Source: Marivita sp. (GTDB lineage: Bacteria; Pseudomonadota; Alphaproteobacteria; Rhodobacterales; Rhodobacteraceae). Taken from it: a stretch of DNA of 42,458 nucleotides. The stretch spans positions 1 through 42,458 of the forward strand of contig NZ_JALEGT010000092.1 of NCBI RefSeq assembly GCF_022763305.1, read 5' to 3'. The translations under genes and the position numbers were made by a program. This document shows positions 35,013-42,384 of this stretch, one piece after another. Position 1 is the first letter of the stretch; each line of letters starts with the position of its first letter. The notes below the pieces were generated by a model, which saw only the letters and a list, made by a program, of their open reading frames with translations, was not told the DNA's origin and did not search any database.

Positions 35013-36056
35013 TCAGAAGCTGCCGGTGTCCTTGTACTTCATGGTCATGTCGACCCAGTCCTTGCCGCCTCCGACCAGATCGTAAAGCTGCGGCCATGCA
35101 CCTTGTGCCTTTTCGGCCCAGACCTCGGGGTCCTGCAATTCGCAGAAGGTGACGCCGTGGTTCTCGGTCAGCGCCTTGTGGACGCGGGCCTTGTTCTCGG
35201 CCACATATGCAGCATGTGAGACATCCACCTCATCGGCGGATTTCAGAATGATCGCGCGGTCCTCCTCGGACAGCCCCGCAAAGAACGGCTCGTTGATGAT
35301 GACCACTGCGGCCAGCGGCAGATAAGTGGCTTCGGTGACGTATTTGATGTGCTCGTGGAAACCCATGTCGAGGATCACGTCCGTCGGACTGTCGAAGCTG
35401 TCCACAACTCCGGTCGCGATGGCGCCAAAGGTCTCGCCCCAGGCGATGGGGTAGGTCGAGACACCCCAGCTTTCCCACATGGCGGTCATGACCGGGTTCT
35501 TCGGAGCACGGATCTTGAGGCCTTGAAGATCGTCGATGCTGTCGATGCACTGGTCCTTTGCAAACAGGCTGCGGAACGAATTGGTGAATCCGCCGACAAC
35601 ACGCAGGCTGCCGCTTTCAGCGAGCACGCGTGTGTTCAGCTCATCGCGAAACGGTCCCGCCCGCAGCAATCCGCCATCTCCGGTCAGATCGTCCGGGCTC
35701 GAATTGAGATAGGGCAGAACAAGCACGTTGAGCGACGGGGCCAGTTGGGCCACGTTGTTCGAGGTGATGCCGCCCATCTGCACGGTGCCCAACTGCACCT
35801 TCTGGGCAATGGCCTGTTCGGTGCCCATGACACCGCCATCCAGAACCTCGATCTTGATTGCGCCGTTCGAATTGGCCGCGACGCGCTCCGCCAATTGATG
35901 GGCGTAGACCCCGTAGGTGTGTTCTGCCGGGCAGCAATGGGCAAAGGTCAGTGTGACGCGCGGCTCTGCACTTGCCGATGACGCGGCAAGAACGCCGAAA
36001 AGGGACAGCACGCCCAGACAGGCGAGGCTGAGCAATCCGTATGCAAGTCGTTTCAT
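35013..36056 (-). CDS. dctP: TRAP transporter substrate-binding protein (DctP)
   Basis: A 347-residue periplasmic solute-binding protein. The signal peptide ends near SASA-EP, about residue 31; start 36056 is chosen because GGAGGAGACC lies directly upstream. VTLTFAHCCPAEHTYGVYAH and the segment LKIRAPKNPVMTAMWESWG contain the family's conserved ligand-binding arginine, which binds the carboxylate of the ligand. GAIATGVVDSFDSPTDVILD fits DctP as well. The ligand should be an organic or sugar acid. Placement between an SMP-30 lactonase and the permeases, within a ThDP/SDR/epimerase operon, supports an aldonate- or uronate-like ligand. Confidence 0.93.
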   Translation of the reverse strand: MKRLAYGLLSLACLGVLSLFGVLAASSASAEPRVTLTFAHCCPAEHTYGVYAHQLAERVAANSNGAIKIEVLDGGVMGTEQAIAQKVQLGTVQMGGITSNNVAQLAPSLNVLVLPYLNSSPDDLTGDGGLLRAGPFRDELNTRVLAESGSLRVVGGFTNSFRSLFAKDQCIDSIDDLQGLKIRAPKNPVMTAMWESWGVSTYPIAWGETFGAIATGVVDSFDSPTDVILDMGFHEHIKYVTEATYLPLAAVVIINEPFFAGLSEEDRAIILKSADEVDVSHAAYVAENKARVHKALTENHGVTFCELQDPEVWAEKAQGAWPQLYDLVGGGKDWVDMTMKYKDTGSF

Positions 36057-36078
36057 GGTCTCCTCCTTGGACATTGTG

Positions 36079-37056
36079 TCAGTCTGGTTTCCGGCCGGGT
36101 TCGTCCCGGCGCATGTGTGGGGCGGGTGTCTTGAAGCGCGGTTCTTCCAAACCGCGGACGCCCAGCCCTTCTATGGCAAACAATCCTCCGGCCATTCTGT
36201 CCTGCGCCCGGTCGGCATCGGACAACAGGAACGTGGCCGAGGTCACGAACAGCACGTCCAACTCCGGTCCACCGAAGCTGCACATGGTCGGGCAGCGCGT
36301 CGGCACCGGGATCCTGCGCAATAGCGCGCCCTCCGGCGAAAACTGTGCCACCGCGTTGCCTTCGAACAAGGCACCCCAATAGTGCCCCTGCGAATCCACC
36401 GTTGCTCCGTCGATCCGCCCATCATAAACGCTTGTGTCGATGAAGGGCCTGCGCGCCGAGATCGCGCCGGTGATTGGGTCTAGGTCGTAGCGATAGGATC
36501 GGTCCTTGCGGCTGTCCGAGAAATACAGCGTGCGGTCATCGGGCGAAAAAGCGATCCCGTTCGAGACCGTGAAACCGTCGTCGATCTTGCTCCAGCCGAG
36601 ATCCGATTCCAGCCGGTAGAGTGCGGCATTCGGTGCCGAGAAATCCTGATTCATGCTGCCACACCAGAACCGCCCCTGCCGGTCTACCTTGCCGTCATTC
36701 AGGCGGGTGTCCTGCTGGTCCGGGTCCGGGTCACCGATCCAGTCAACCTCGGCCACGCCGTCCGGCCCCAGATCCACCAGTCCGAACCCGCGACGAAACC
36801 CTGCGATCAACCGCGCATCGTCGCAAAGTCCGATAGAGCCGATCACATCCGGGACCGTCCAGAACCGCGCGTCCCGGCCATCGGCGCGGGCGGACCAGAT
36901 CCTCCGCGCAAGGCTGTCGATCCAGAACAGCCGGTCTTGGCGTGCATCCCAGAGAGGGCATTCGCCAAGCCGCGCCGGTCCTTGCCAGATGCAGGTGATG
37001 ATCGGCTCCGGTGCCGCAGCGATGCTGCTGGCGTCATGTCGGGCGATGCCGGCCAT
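36079..37056 (-). CDS. SMP-30/gluconolactonase family lactonase
   Basis: A 325-residue six-bladed beta-propeller of the SMP-30/gluconolaconase/LRE family. The metal ligands are in place: E32 in RLGECPLWD, the Asn in RLNDGKVDRQGRFWCG, the Asn in VSNGIAFSPDDRTLYFSD and the Asp of the latter segment. DGATVDSQGHYWGALFEG is also characteristic. These cytoplasmic enzymes hydrolyse aldonolactones to sugar acids with a divalent metal. Start 37056 has GGAGGAG upstream; longer in-frame starts would run into the divergent promoter. It is the first gene of the minus-strand catabolic operon, 22 bases before dctP. Confidence 0.92.
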   Translation of the reverse strand: MAGIARHDASSIAAAPEPIITCIWQGPARLGECPLWDARQDRLFWIDSLARRIWSARADGRDARFWTVPDVIGSIGLCDDARLIAGFRRGFGLVDLGPDGVAEVDWIGDPDPDQQDTRLNDGKVDRQGRFWCGSMNQDFSAPNAALYRLESDLGWSKIDDGFTVSNGIAFSPDDRTLYFSDSRKDRSYRYDLDPITGAISARRPFIDTSVYDGRIDGATVDSQGHYWGALFEGNAVAQFSPEGALLRRIPVPTRCPTMCSFGGPELDVLFVTSATFLLSDADRAQDRMAGGLFAIEGLGVRGLEEPRFKTPAPHMRRDEPGRKPD

Positions 37057-37151
37057 GGCTCCTCCTCCGCGGCGGCGTTGCTGATGCAAGGAGGCTAGCG
37101 GGAATCGATAACCCGAGATAATGTATTTATTGATAGAGTTAAATTTACAAA
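37057..37151. promoter_or_regulatory. Divergent promoter region between SMP-30 operon and lysR
   Basis: A 95-base region between divergent starts. The part from 37108 to 37151 is very AT-rich compared with the surroundings and holds T-N11-A spacings suitable for a LysR protein. It probably contains the promoters of both the catabolic operon and its regulator. Confidence 0.5.
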
Positions 37152-38078
37152 ATGAAGACCTCACTTCGACAACTCGGCTACGTGGTCTCTGCTGCGCGAC
37201 ATGGGTCGATCAGTGGCGCGGCGCAGGCCGAGAACATCTCCACCTCGTCGATCCTCGCTGCGATCGACGCCTTCGAAGAGGAATTCGGCATCCAGGTCTT
37301 CGTGCGGCAGCGCTCGAAAGGTCTGTCCACCACGGCCGCCGGCCACCGGGCGATGGCCCGGACGATCAGGTTGCTGGATGAAACGGCGGCGTTTTCGGAA
37401 GAATTGCGCGGCAGCGACACCCGCCTCGAGCGAGAACTGCATGTCGGTGCCTTCACGTCGATCTCGCCCAGCATTGCGCCACAGGTCATCCGGGACCTGC
37501 GCGTCGCGCATCCGGGGCTTACGGTGCATCTGAACGAGGGCGACATCATGTCGATCCAGAACCGGCTGCGCGATGGCCGGGTCGATGTCCTGCTGACCTA
37601 TGATGCCGGTCTGTACGAAGACTTCGTTGCAGAGCCATTGGTCAAGGCACCCCCGCATGTCGTTCTTGCCGCGACGGACCCCCTCGCGGCAAAGGACGTG
37701 ATCTCTTTGCGGGATCTCACCAATCATCCTCTGCTGCTGCTGAACTTGCCCCAATCACGAAACTACGTGCTGTCGCTTTTCGAACGGCACGCGGTGTCTC
37801 CGGGTCCGATCCAGCGCCTTGAATCCTTCGAAATGGTCCGCAGCGCCGCAGCCGCCGGTCTGGGTGTCGCACTGCTCAACATCCGTCCGCCCAGCGACGT
37901 CACCTATAGCGGGCTGAAGGTCGTCTGCCGTCCTCTCGCCGAAAGCGATCCCAGCCCCAGCATCGTGCTTGCCACGCGGTCCGGTGGCCGCATCAGCCGC
38001 AGATCACAGGCCTTCGTGGAATCCTGCAGAGCCTTTTTTGCAACGCCTGCCGCGCAGGCGCTCTTTGTCGGTTCCTGA
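37152..38078 (+). CDS. LysR family transcriptional regulator of the catabolic operon
   Basis: A 308-residue LysR-type regulator. The helix-turn-helix is in residues 1-60 (LRQLGYVVSAARHGSISGAA, ENISTSSILAAIDAFEEEFG, QVFVRQRSKGLSTTAAG). The effector-binding domain starts near residue 92 (ELHVGAFTSISPSIAPQVIR) and includes GRVDVLLTYDAGLYEDFVAE, as in the CynR/CbbR-like group. Divergent orientation and a short AT-rich spacer from the SMP-30/TRAP operon make that operon its likely target. The effector is probably the imported acid or a derivative. Confidence 0.93.
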   Translation: MKTSLRQLGYVVSAARHGSISGAAQAENISTSSILAAIDAFEEEFGIQVFVRQRSKGLSTTAAGHRAMARTIRLLDETAAFSEELRGSDTRLERELHVGAFTSISPSIAPQVIRDLRVAHPGLTVHLNEGDIMSIQNRLRDGRVDVLLTYDAGLYEDFVAEPLVKAPPHVVLAATDPLAAKDVISLRDLTNHPLLLLNLPQSRNYVLSLFERHAVSPGPIQRLESFEMVRSAAAAGLGVALLNIRPPSDVTYSGLKVVCRPLAESDPSPSIVLATRSGGRISRRSQAFVESCRAFFATPAAQALFVGS

Positions 38079-38172
38079 CGCAGCGAACACGAGGGATGGA
38101 TTGGTAGTCTGCAGGCGATGCGCCAGCGGGGCAGGGTGGGGTCGACCGACAGGGGGCGGGTCGTGTGTGCGC

Positions 38173-38547
38173 TCATCCGGTCATCAGCGGGAAGACATCC
38201 CGAAGTCGCGGTGACCGAAGCCAGAGACCGACCCACAGGGTGACCCCAAGATAGAGCCCGAACAGCGTATGGCTGAACAGAAGGGCTTCGACGCGCAGTT
38301 GGCTCGCGATCGCGCCACCGAGCAGACCCGTCATCAGGACCGCGCCCAAAAGGCTGGTAGCGGGGTAGAGATAGAGCAGGGTGAGCCCGATCTCGAGAAG
38401 GCCGATCATCAGGACATAGCGTTGCGGCCAACCAAGAGCGTCAAATGAGCTGGTCGCGGCGTCCAGGCCCAGAAGCTTCGGGGCCGCGGACGCGCCGACC
38501 ATGAACAGGGCAAAAAGGCCCGAGAGAATCCAACCCGTCTTCGCCAT
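38173..38547 (-). CDS. DoxX-like membrane protein
   Basis: A 124-residue protein with four hydrophobic helices: residues 5-22 (GWILSGLFALFMVGASA), 43-62 (YVLMIGLLEIGLTLLYLY), 66-85 and 92-110. It fits the DoxX-like (DoxX_2) family. Start ATG 38547 is a natural choice; TTG 38583 would overlap the DUF1428 stop and give 12 extra residues. It follows the DUF1428 gene on the same strand and is probably in the same transcript. The specific function is unknown. Confidence 0.82.
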   Translation of the reverse strand: MAKTGWILSGLFALFMVGASAAPKLLGLDAATSSFDALGWPQRYVLMIGLLEIGLTLLYLYPATSLLGAVLMTGLLGGAIASQLRVEALLFSHTLFGLYLGVTLWVGLWLRSPRLRDVFPLMTG

Positions 38548-38579
38548 TGCTTCAACCTTGTCCCAAGCCAGATCACCGC

Positions 38580-38948
38580 TCAACCGGAAGTGCTTTCCAA
38601 CGTCAGAACCGGGTCGAACCCGCCGAAGATCATGCGCTGTCCGTCCATGGGCATCTCGGCCATGGCGTCCATGCCCTCACCGGCTTCCATCGCGGCCATG
38701 CAGGCATCGCGGGTCGGTTTGTCGGGCCATTCGATCCAGGAGAACACCACTGTCTCACCAGGCTTGCATTGGACCGCCATTGGAAAGGACGTGACTTTTC
38801 CATCGGGCACGTCATCGCCCCAGGCCTCGGTGCAGCGCAGCGCACCGGCTGGAGCAAAGATACGGTCCCACGCCTCTCTGGCGTGCGCGATGTAGTCGGC
38901 TTTGCGATCGGTCGGTACAGCAGCGACGAATCCGTCGATATAGGGCAT
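38580..38948 (-). CDS. DUF1428 family protein (YbaA-like)
   Basis: A 122-residue cytoplasmic protein of the DUF1428 family with a ferredoxin-like dimeric alpha/beta-barrel fold. It opens MPYIDGFVAAVPTDRKADYI and contains AFGDDVPDG-like ALRCTEAWGDDVPDGKVTSF, then VFSWIEWPDKPTRDACMAAM and the family's C-terminal MPMDGQRMIFGGFDPVLTL. No catalytic function is established for the family. It is divergent from a MarR gene, with a palindrome between them, so it is a likely target of that repressor. Confidence 0.92.
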   Translation of the reverse strand: MPYIDGFVAAVPTDRKADYIAHAREAWDRIFAPAGALRCTEAWGDDVPDGKVTSFPMAVQCKPGETVVFSWIEWPDKPTRDACMAAMEAGEGMDAMAEMPMDGQRMIFGGFDPVLTLESTSG

Positions 38949-38993
38949 GGGGACCTCCTATCCGTTACGACTCGCAGGTTGACACGAATATAA

Positions 38994-39005
38994 GTTGATA
39001 TCAAC
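38994..39005. promoter_or_regulatory. Palindrome, candidate MarR operator
   Basis: A perfect 12-base palindrome, GTTGATATCAAC, lies in the 66-base AT-rich spacer between the divergent DUF1428 and MarR genes, ending 9 bases before the MarR start. A half-site-like GGTTGAC lies upstream at 38978-38984. Size, symmetry and position fit a MarR-family dimer site with autoregulation. Confidence 0.6.
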
Positions 39006-39014
39006 ATAAAGGTC

Positions 39015-39518
39015 ATGAACACCGTTTTGCCCTTCGCCGCCACGCTCGAGGTTCGCGACCGTTGCCTGTGCTTCCGGGCGCAGCGGGCGGCGCGTGCGCT
39101 CGCCCGTCGGTTCGACGCCGCGTTCCGGCCTTTCGGCATCACCAACGGCCAGTTCTCGCTGATGATGTCGCTGAACCGGCCCGAGCCGCCTACGATCGGC
39201 GAGGTCGCGCCGTTCCTCGCGATGGACCGAACGACCCTGACCGCGGCGCTCAAGCCTCTGACTCGACAAGGTCTCGTGGAAATCGTTCCGGACAAGACCG
39301 ACGCGCGGGCGCGCCGGCTCGCTCTGACCGAGAAGGGGCATGCGCTGCTGACTCAGGCGCTGCCGGTCTGGCGTGCTGAACATGACGCGGTCGACCGTCT
39401 TCTTCTCGCGCTCGAAGGCGCACTGGATCTCGACCACCTGCGCGACGGCCTCGGGCGGCTCGGTGAAGCCAACCGCGCCGCGCCTCACGCCTCCGACCCG
39501 AAAGGAGAGACGCCATGA
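39015..39518 (+). CDS. MarR family transcriptional regulator
   Basis: A 167-residue winged-helix regulator. AARALARRFDAAFRPFGITN and QFSLMMSLNRPEPPTIGEVA lead into the recognition helix LAMDRTTLTAALKPLTRQGL. The wing is VEIVPDKTDARARRLALTEK, ending GHALL, the usual MarR D-x-R-x-R pattern. It probably represses itself and the divergent DUF1428/DoxX genes through the palindrome at 38994, and leads an operon with the overlapping VOC gene. The inducer is unknown. Confidence 0.93.
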   Translation: MNTVLPFAATLEVRDRCLCFRAQRAARALARRFDAAFRPFGITNGQFSLMMSLNRPEPPTIGEVAPFLAMDRTTLTAALKPLTRQGLVEIVPDKTDARARRLALTEKGHALLTQALPVWRAEHDAVDRLLLALEGALDLDHLRDGLGRLGEANRAAPHASDPKGETP

Positions 39519-39982
39519 CCGACCGACCCAACTCCCGCTGCTGCATATTCCTCAGGACCGGGGCCGAGGAGGCTGCCCGCTTCTATGCCGAGACGCTTCC
39601 GGACACCCATATGGAGAATGTCCAGCCCATCGGCCCCGGCATGGCGATTGTCCTCTGGCGCTGCCTCGGCACACCCTACATGCTGATGGACGGCAACGAG
39701 ACTTTCGAGCCGCGGCACGATCATTCGATCTCGGTCACGACACTGGATCAGGACGAGACGGATCGCCTTTGGGCTGCGCTGACCGAGGGCGGAACGGAAG
39801 GGCGCTGCGGCTGGTTGCAGGACCGTTTCGGGCTCCACTGGCAGATCGTTCCCGCCGCACTTTCGCATATGCTGTCCGATCCCGACCGGGAGGCTGCGGG
39901 CCGGGCACAGGCGGCGATGTTGGGGATGACAAGGATCGACATCTCAGCGATGCAAGCGGCTTTCGACGGGCAGGGCGGATGA
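39515..39982 (+). CDS. VOC family protein (PhnB-like)
   Basis: A 155-residue vicinal-oxygen-chelate-fold protein of the PhnB/3-demethylubiquinone-9 methyltransferase-like group. CCIFLRTGAEEAARFYAETL, LGTPYMLMDGNETFEPRHDH, SISVTTLDQDETDRLWAALT and CGWLQDRFGLHWQIVPAAL are the usual order. The start overlaps the MarR stop (ATGA), so it is co-translated. Its stop overlaps an ATG of a broken downstream frame at 39979. No catalytic activity can be assigned. Confidence 0.9.
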   Translation: MTDRPNSRCCIFLRTGAEEAARFYAETLPDTHMENVQPIGPGMAIVLWRCLGTPYMLMDGNETFEPRHDHSISVTTLDQDETDRLWAALTEGGTEGRCGWLQDRFGLHWQIVPAALSHMLSDPDREAAGRAQAAMLGMTRIDISAMQAAFDGQGG

Positions 39983-40102
39983 CCGGTGTTCTGACCACCT
40001 GCGACTAGGTGCGCGGCTTGGTCCGAGACCTGTGGATCCCGTGGATGCAGATGGGCTTCCGCAACCCGCCCGCCGCCGATGTGAGGAGGACCCATGATTC
40101 CT
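39979..40102 (+). pseudogene. Remnant resembling a glutathione S-transferase N-terminus
   Basis: An ATG at 39979 overlaps the VOC stop and reads MTGVLTTCD, then a TAG at 40006-40008, then VRGLVRDLWIPWMQMGF in the same frame up to a stop at 40102. Many alphaproteobacterial GSTs start with a TTFDWVP..RG.VRDLR.RW pattern, so this looks like the decayed first 30 codons of such a gene, with the rest lost. The match is short and made by eye. Confidence 0.35.
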
Positions 40103-40192
40103 GACGACAAGATCGACGTGGAAAACGTGAAAGCGTCGGGCCGAACCGAGCGGGTTTTCGCCTTGCCGTATCGTCGAAAGGACCGAGCATGA
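40094..40192 (+). pseudogene. Short ORF with strong ribosome site, possible gene remnant
   Basis: GAGGAGG just upstream of ATG 40094 starts a 32-codon frame (begins MIPDDKIDVENVKASGRTER) whose TGA overlaps the next ATG at 40189. The KI-VENV...GRT-RV opening resembles the start of a small uncharacterised family of about 90-100 residues, so this may be a 5' remnant joined to the next gene by a deletion. It could also be an expressed leader peptide that couples translation to the YdeI-like gene. Confidence 0.35.
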
Positions 40193-40809
40193 TCACAGAT
40201 GTCGAGGATTTCTTTGCCAAAGGGTGCGGTCGCTGCGACAGGTTCGGCACGTCAGCATGTTCTGCGCAACTCTGGGCCACAGGTCTGGCCAGGCTTCGCG
40301 ACATCTGCCTGTCGGCCGATCTCGAAGAGGTCGTGCGGTGGGGCCAAGCCTGCTATCGCCATGCAGGTCGCAACATCGCCATCCTTGGGGCATATCAGGA
40401 CAGGTTCGTTTTGGGGTTCTTCAACGCGGCGCTGATGAAGGACCCGGAGGGCATCCTGAAGAAGCCGGGACCAAACACGCAACACGCCAATTCAATCTAC
40501 TTTACGGATAATGCGCAGGTAGCGGCTCTGGAAAAGACGATCCTCGCGTATCTTGAGGAGGCGAAGCGCTATGCCGAGGAGGGGAAAAAGCCGCCAAGAG
40601 CCGAGCACGATCTGGAATTGCCCCAAGAGCTGGTGGAGGCGATGGATGCCGATTTCGAACTTGCAGAGGCCTTCCACGCGCTGACGCCTGGCCGCCAGCG
40701 CAGCTACGTCATCAACCTTAACGCTGCGAAAAAAACAGAAACGCGGATCCACCGGATCGAGAAATTTCGCGACAAGATCATCGACGGCAAGGGCGCGAAC
40801 GAGCGTTGA
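40189..40809 (+). CDS. YdeI/DUF1801-type protein (OmpD-associated family)
   Basis: A 206-residue protein. The N-terminal 130 residues resemble DUF1801 (ADLEEVVRWGQACYRHAGRN, YQDRFVLGFFNAALMKDPEG). The C-terminal 60 residues match the YdeI/OmdA tail (LPQELVEAMDADFELAEAFH, ALTPGRQRSYVINLNAAKK, RIHRIEKFRDKIIDGKG). YdeI-like proteins have been linked to peptide resistance in Salmonella, but a general biochemical function is not known. It follows the MarR/VOC pair and two gene remnants on the same strand. Confidence 0.88.
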   Translation: MITDVEDFFAKGCGRCDRFGTSACSAQLWATGLARLRDICLSADLEEVVRWGQACYRHAGRNIAILGAYQDRFVLGFFNAALMKDPEGILKKPGPNTQHANSIYFTDNAQVAALEKTILAYLEEAKRYAEEGKKPPRAEHDLELPQELVEAMDADFELAEAFHALTPGRQRSYVINLNAAKKTETRIHRIEKFRDKIIDGKGANER

Positions 40810-40951
40810 TCCTGAGGTGCGCAGATCAGTGCGTCCGCCGATGCCGCGCAGAAGAATAGGATATGCCAATTCTACGCAAGGCTGCGTCCTCCGCCATTCT
40901 TTGCTAAGATCGAATGGGACTGTCTTACTTGTCGCTTTGGAGGATGCCCGC

Positions 40952-41335
40952 GTGACGTGGAAGCCCGAAAAATACTCCTCCGCCAGCCCCTATCTGATGG
41001 TTCGGGACGCAGAGCTGACTTTGACGTTTGTCGAAGCCGTCTTCGGCGCAACCCGACTGCGTGTTCATCAACGAAAAGACGGGCCCGGGATCGCCCACGC
41101 CGAGGCGCGGATAGATGACACGATCATCATGATGGGTGAGGTGCCGGAGGCAGCCGAAGCTCATATCCATGTATACGTGCCTGACGTTGAGACGACTTTC
41201 GCGAAGGCCATCGCCGCGGGCGGGAAACTCGTGCAGGAGCTGAAACGCTCTGGCGACGGCGATCATCGCGGGGGCGTCGCGGACGGCAATGGCATCGTCT
41301 GGTGGATTTCCACCCAAGACGACGACCGGGACTAG
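40952..41335 (+). CDS. VOC family protein (glyoxalase-like)
   Basis: A 127-residue VOC-fold protein. GTG 40952 is preferred: GGAGG at 40939-40943 is 8 bases upstream, and homology starts at about the fifth codon (KPEKYSSASPYLMVRDAELT). An upstream start at 40817 would add 45 unrelated residues. ALTFVEAVFGA-like LTLTFVEAVFGATRLRVHQR, AHAEARIDDTIIMMGEVPEA, HIHVYVPDVETTFAKAIAAG and GGVADGNGIVWWIST are typical of PhnB-like VOC proteins. It is followed 4 bases later by the MmcQ/YjbR gene. Confidence 0.87.
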   Translation: MTWKPEKYSSASPYLMVRDAELTLTFVEAVFGATRLRVHQRKDGPGIAHAEARIDDTIIMMGEVPEAAEAHIHVYVPDVETTFAKAIAAGGKLVQELKRSGDGDHRGGVADGNGIVWWISTQDDDRD

Positions 41336-41339
41336 GACC

Positions 41340-41690
41340 ATGCGTTGGGAGGATATCGTCCAACTCGCAACCCAATGGCCCGAGGTCGAACAGGCCGTCT
41401 CCTACGGCGAGCCGTCGCTGAAAGTCCGCAAGAGCCTGCTGACCCGGCACCGTGTCGATGACGACAGCCTCGTGCTGATCGATGTGCCTGTCGATGAGCG
41501 CGACCATCTGATCGAGATGATGCCAGAAGCTTTTTTCGTCGAACCGCACTATCACGGCCATGACATCGTCCTGGCACGTCTGAGCCATCTGCCGCCTGAC
41601 ATCGCCAAGCGACTGCTGGAGCGCCGCTGGCGGAACACCGCGACCAAGCGGGCCATCGCGCAATACGACAGAGCTTCACCGCGAGCATAA
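41340..41690 (+). CDS. MmcQ/YjbR family protein
   Basis: A 116-residue protein of the MmcQ/YjbR (CyaY-like fold) family. It opens MRWEDIVQLATQWPEVEQAV and contains SYGEPSLKVRKSLLTRHRVD, ERDHLIEMMPEAFFVEPHYH and the C-terminal AKRLLERRWRNTATKRAIA, the usual family ending. ATG 41340 begins 4 bases after the VOC stop, so the two are probably co-transcribed. Members are called DNA-binding by fold similarity; the actual role is uncertain. Confidence 0.9.
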   Translation: MRWEDIVQLATQWPEVEQAVSYGEPSLKVRKSLLTRHRVDDDSLVLIDVPVDERDHLIEMMPEAFFVEPHYHGHDIVLARLSHLPPDIAKRLLERRWRNTATKRAIAQYDRASPRA

Positions 41691-42252
41691 TATTCCCCCC
41701 AGGCAACAAGCGGCCTTGTCAGCGTAGATCGACCTCCGAAGGCAAACGGTCATGCACTGTCCGGGAAGGCCGCCGTTATTCGCGTCCGGAGCCTTGTTGC
41801 CGGTCGCAGCGAAGGTCCAATTCGGGGTGGTTGTCCATATGGGGTAGGCCGCAGAATCCTTCCGGTCGCCCGTATCTCTCGGCGATCATGCTTCACGCCG
41901 CGATCGGGCGACACCATCTGGCGGGTTGCACGTGTGGCAGGTGCCGGCGGACATGAACGCCCCGAACACAATCCTGCGCAGAAGGGATGATCGGTCCAAG
42001 CACAAAGAAACGGTGTCTTGAGCACTGCCCTGCATCTTGGCGACCCGTGCGAAGCCTCGCGTTCGAGCGTGACTGTGGAGGATCGCACAGACCTGCCAAG
42101 TGGTCGGCTGTCTATGCTCCACTTGAGATCACGCGCAACCACCGCCGTTCACATGTCTTCGCGCGGCATAGGGTGGCGGATCATCGTTCGCGTGCATATG
42201 GTGTGCACAGCGGGTGCGTTCCAAATGTCGGCGGCCCCGAGGAGAACACTGA
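41691..42252. other. Stretch without a recognised gene
   Basis: About 560 bases where neither strand gives a protein I recognise. Open frames on the minus strand (41750-42142 and 41886-42122) overlap one another, have no clear ribosome sites and show an arginine/proline/serine-rich composition typical of non-coding GC-rich DNA. It may be decayed sequence between the MmcQ/YjbR gene and whatever starts near the right edge. Confidence 0.5.
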
Positions 42253-42384
42253 ATGACTTTGAACGCAGCCACCGCGGTCGCGCGCCTATCCTGTGCCCCG
42301 ATGATGGATGGTGGAGATTCATGCTCTATTTCAATGGGTTGCATAGCGTCGTGTGCAGCTCATGTTCGTGTTTCGATCGCGTGA
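42253..42384 (+). pseudogene. Possible degenerate 5' end of a dusA-like gene
   Basis: GAGGAG at 42239-42244 is 8 bases upstream of ATG 42253. The frame reads MTLNAATAVARLSCAPMMDG, close to the start of tRNA-dihydrouridine synthase A (R-x-S-V-A-P-M-M-D-W-T-D), but the following residues do not continue the match and a TGA ends the frame at 42384. A frameshift after APMMD gives W and YF in roughly the expected places. Base composition also turns more AT-rich here. A truncated or decayed gene is likely; the identification rests on about eight residues. Confidence 0.3.
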
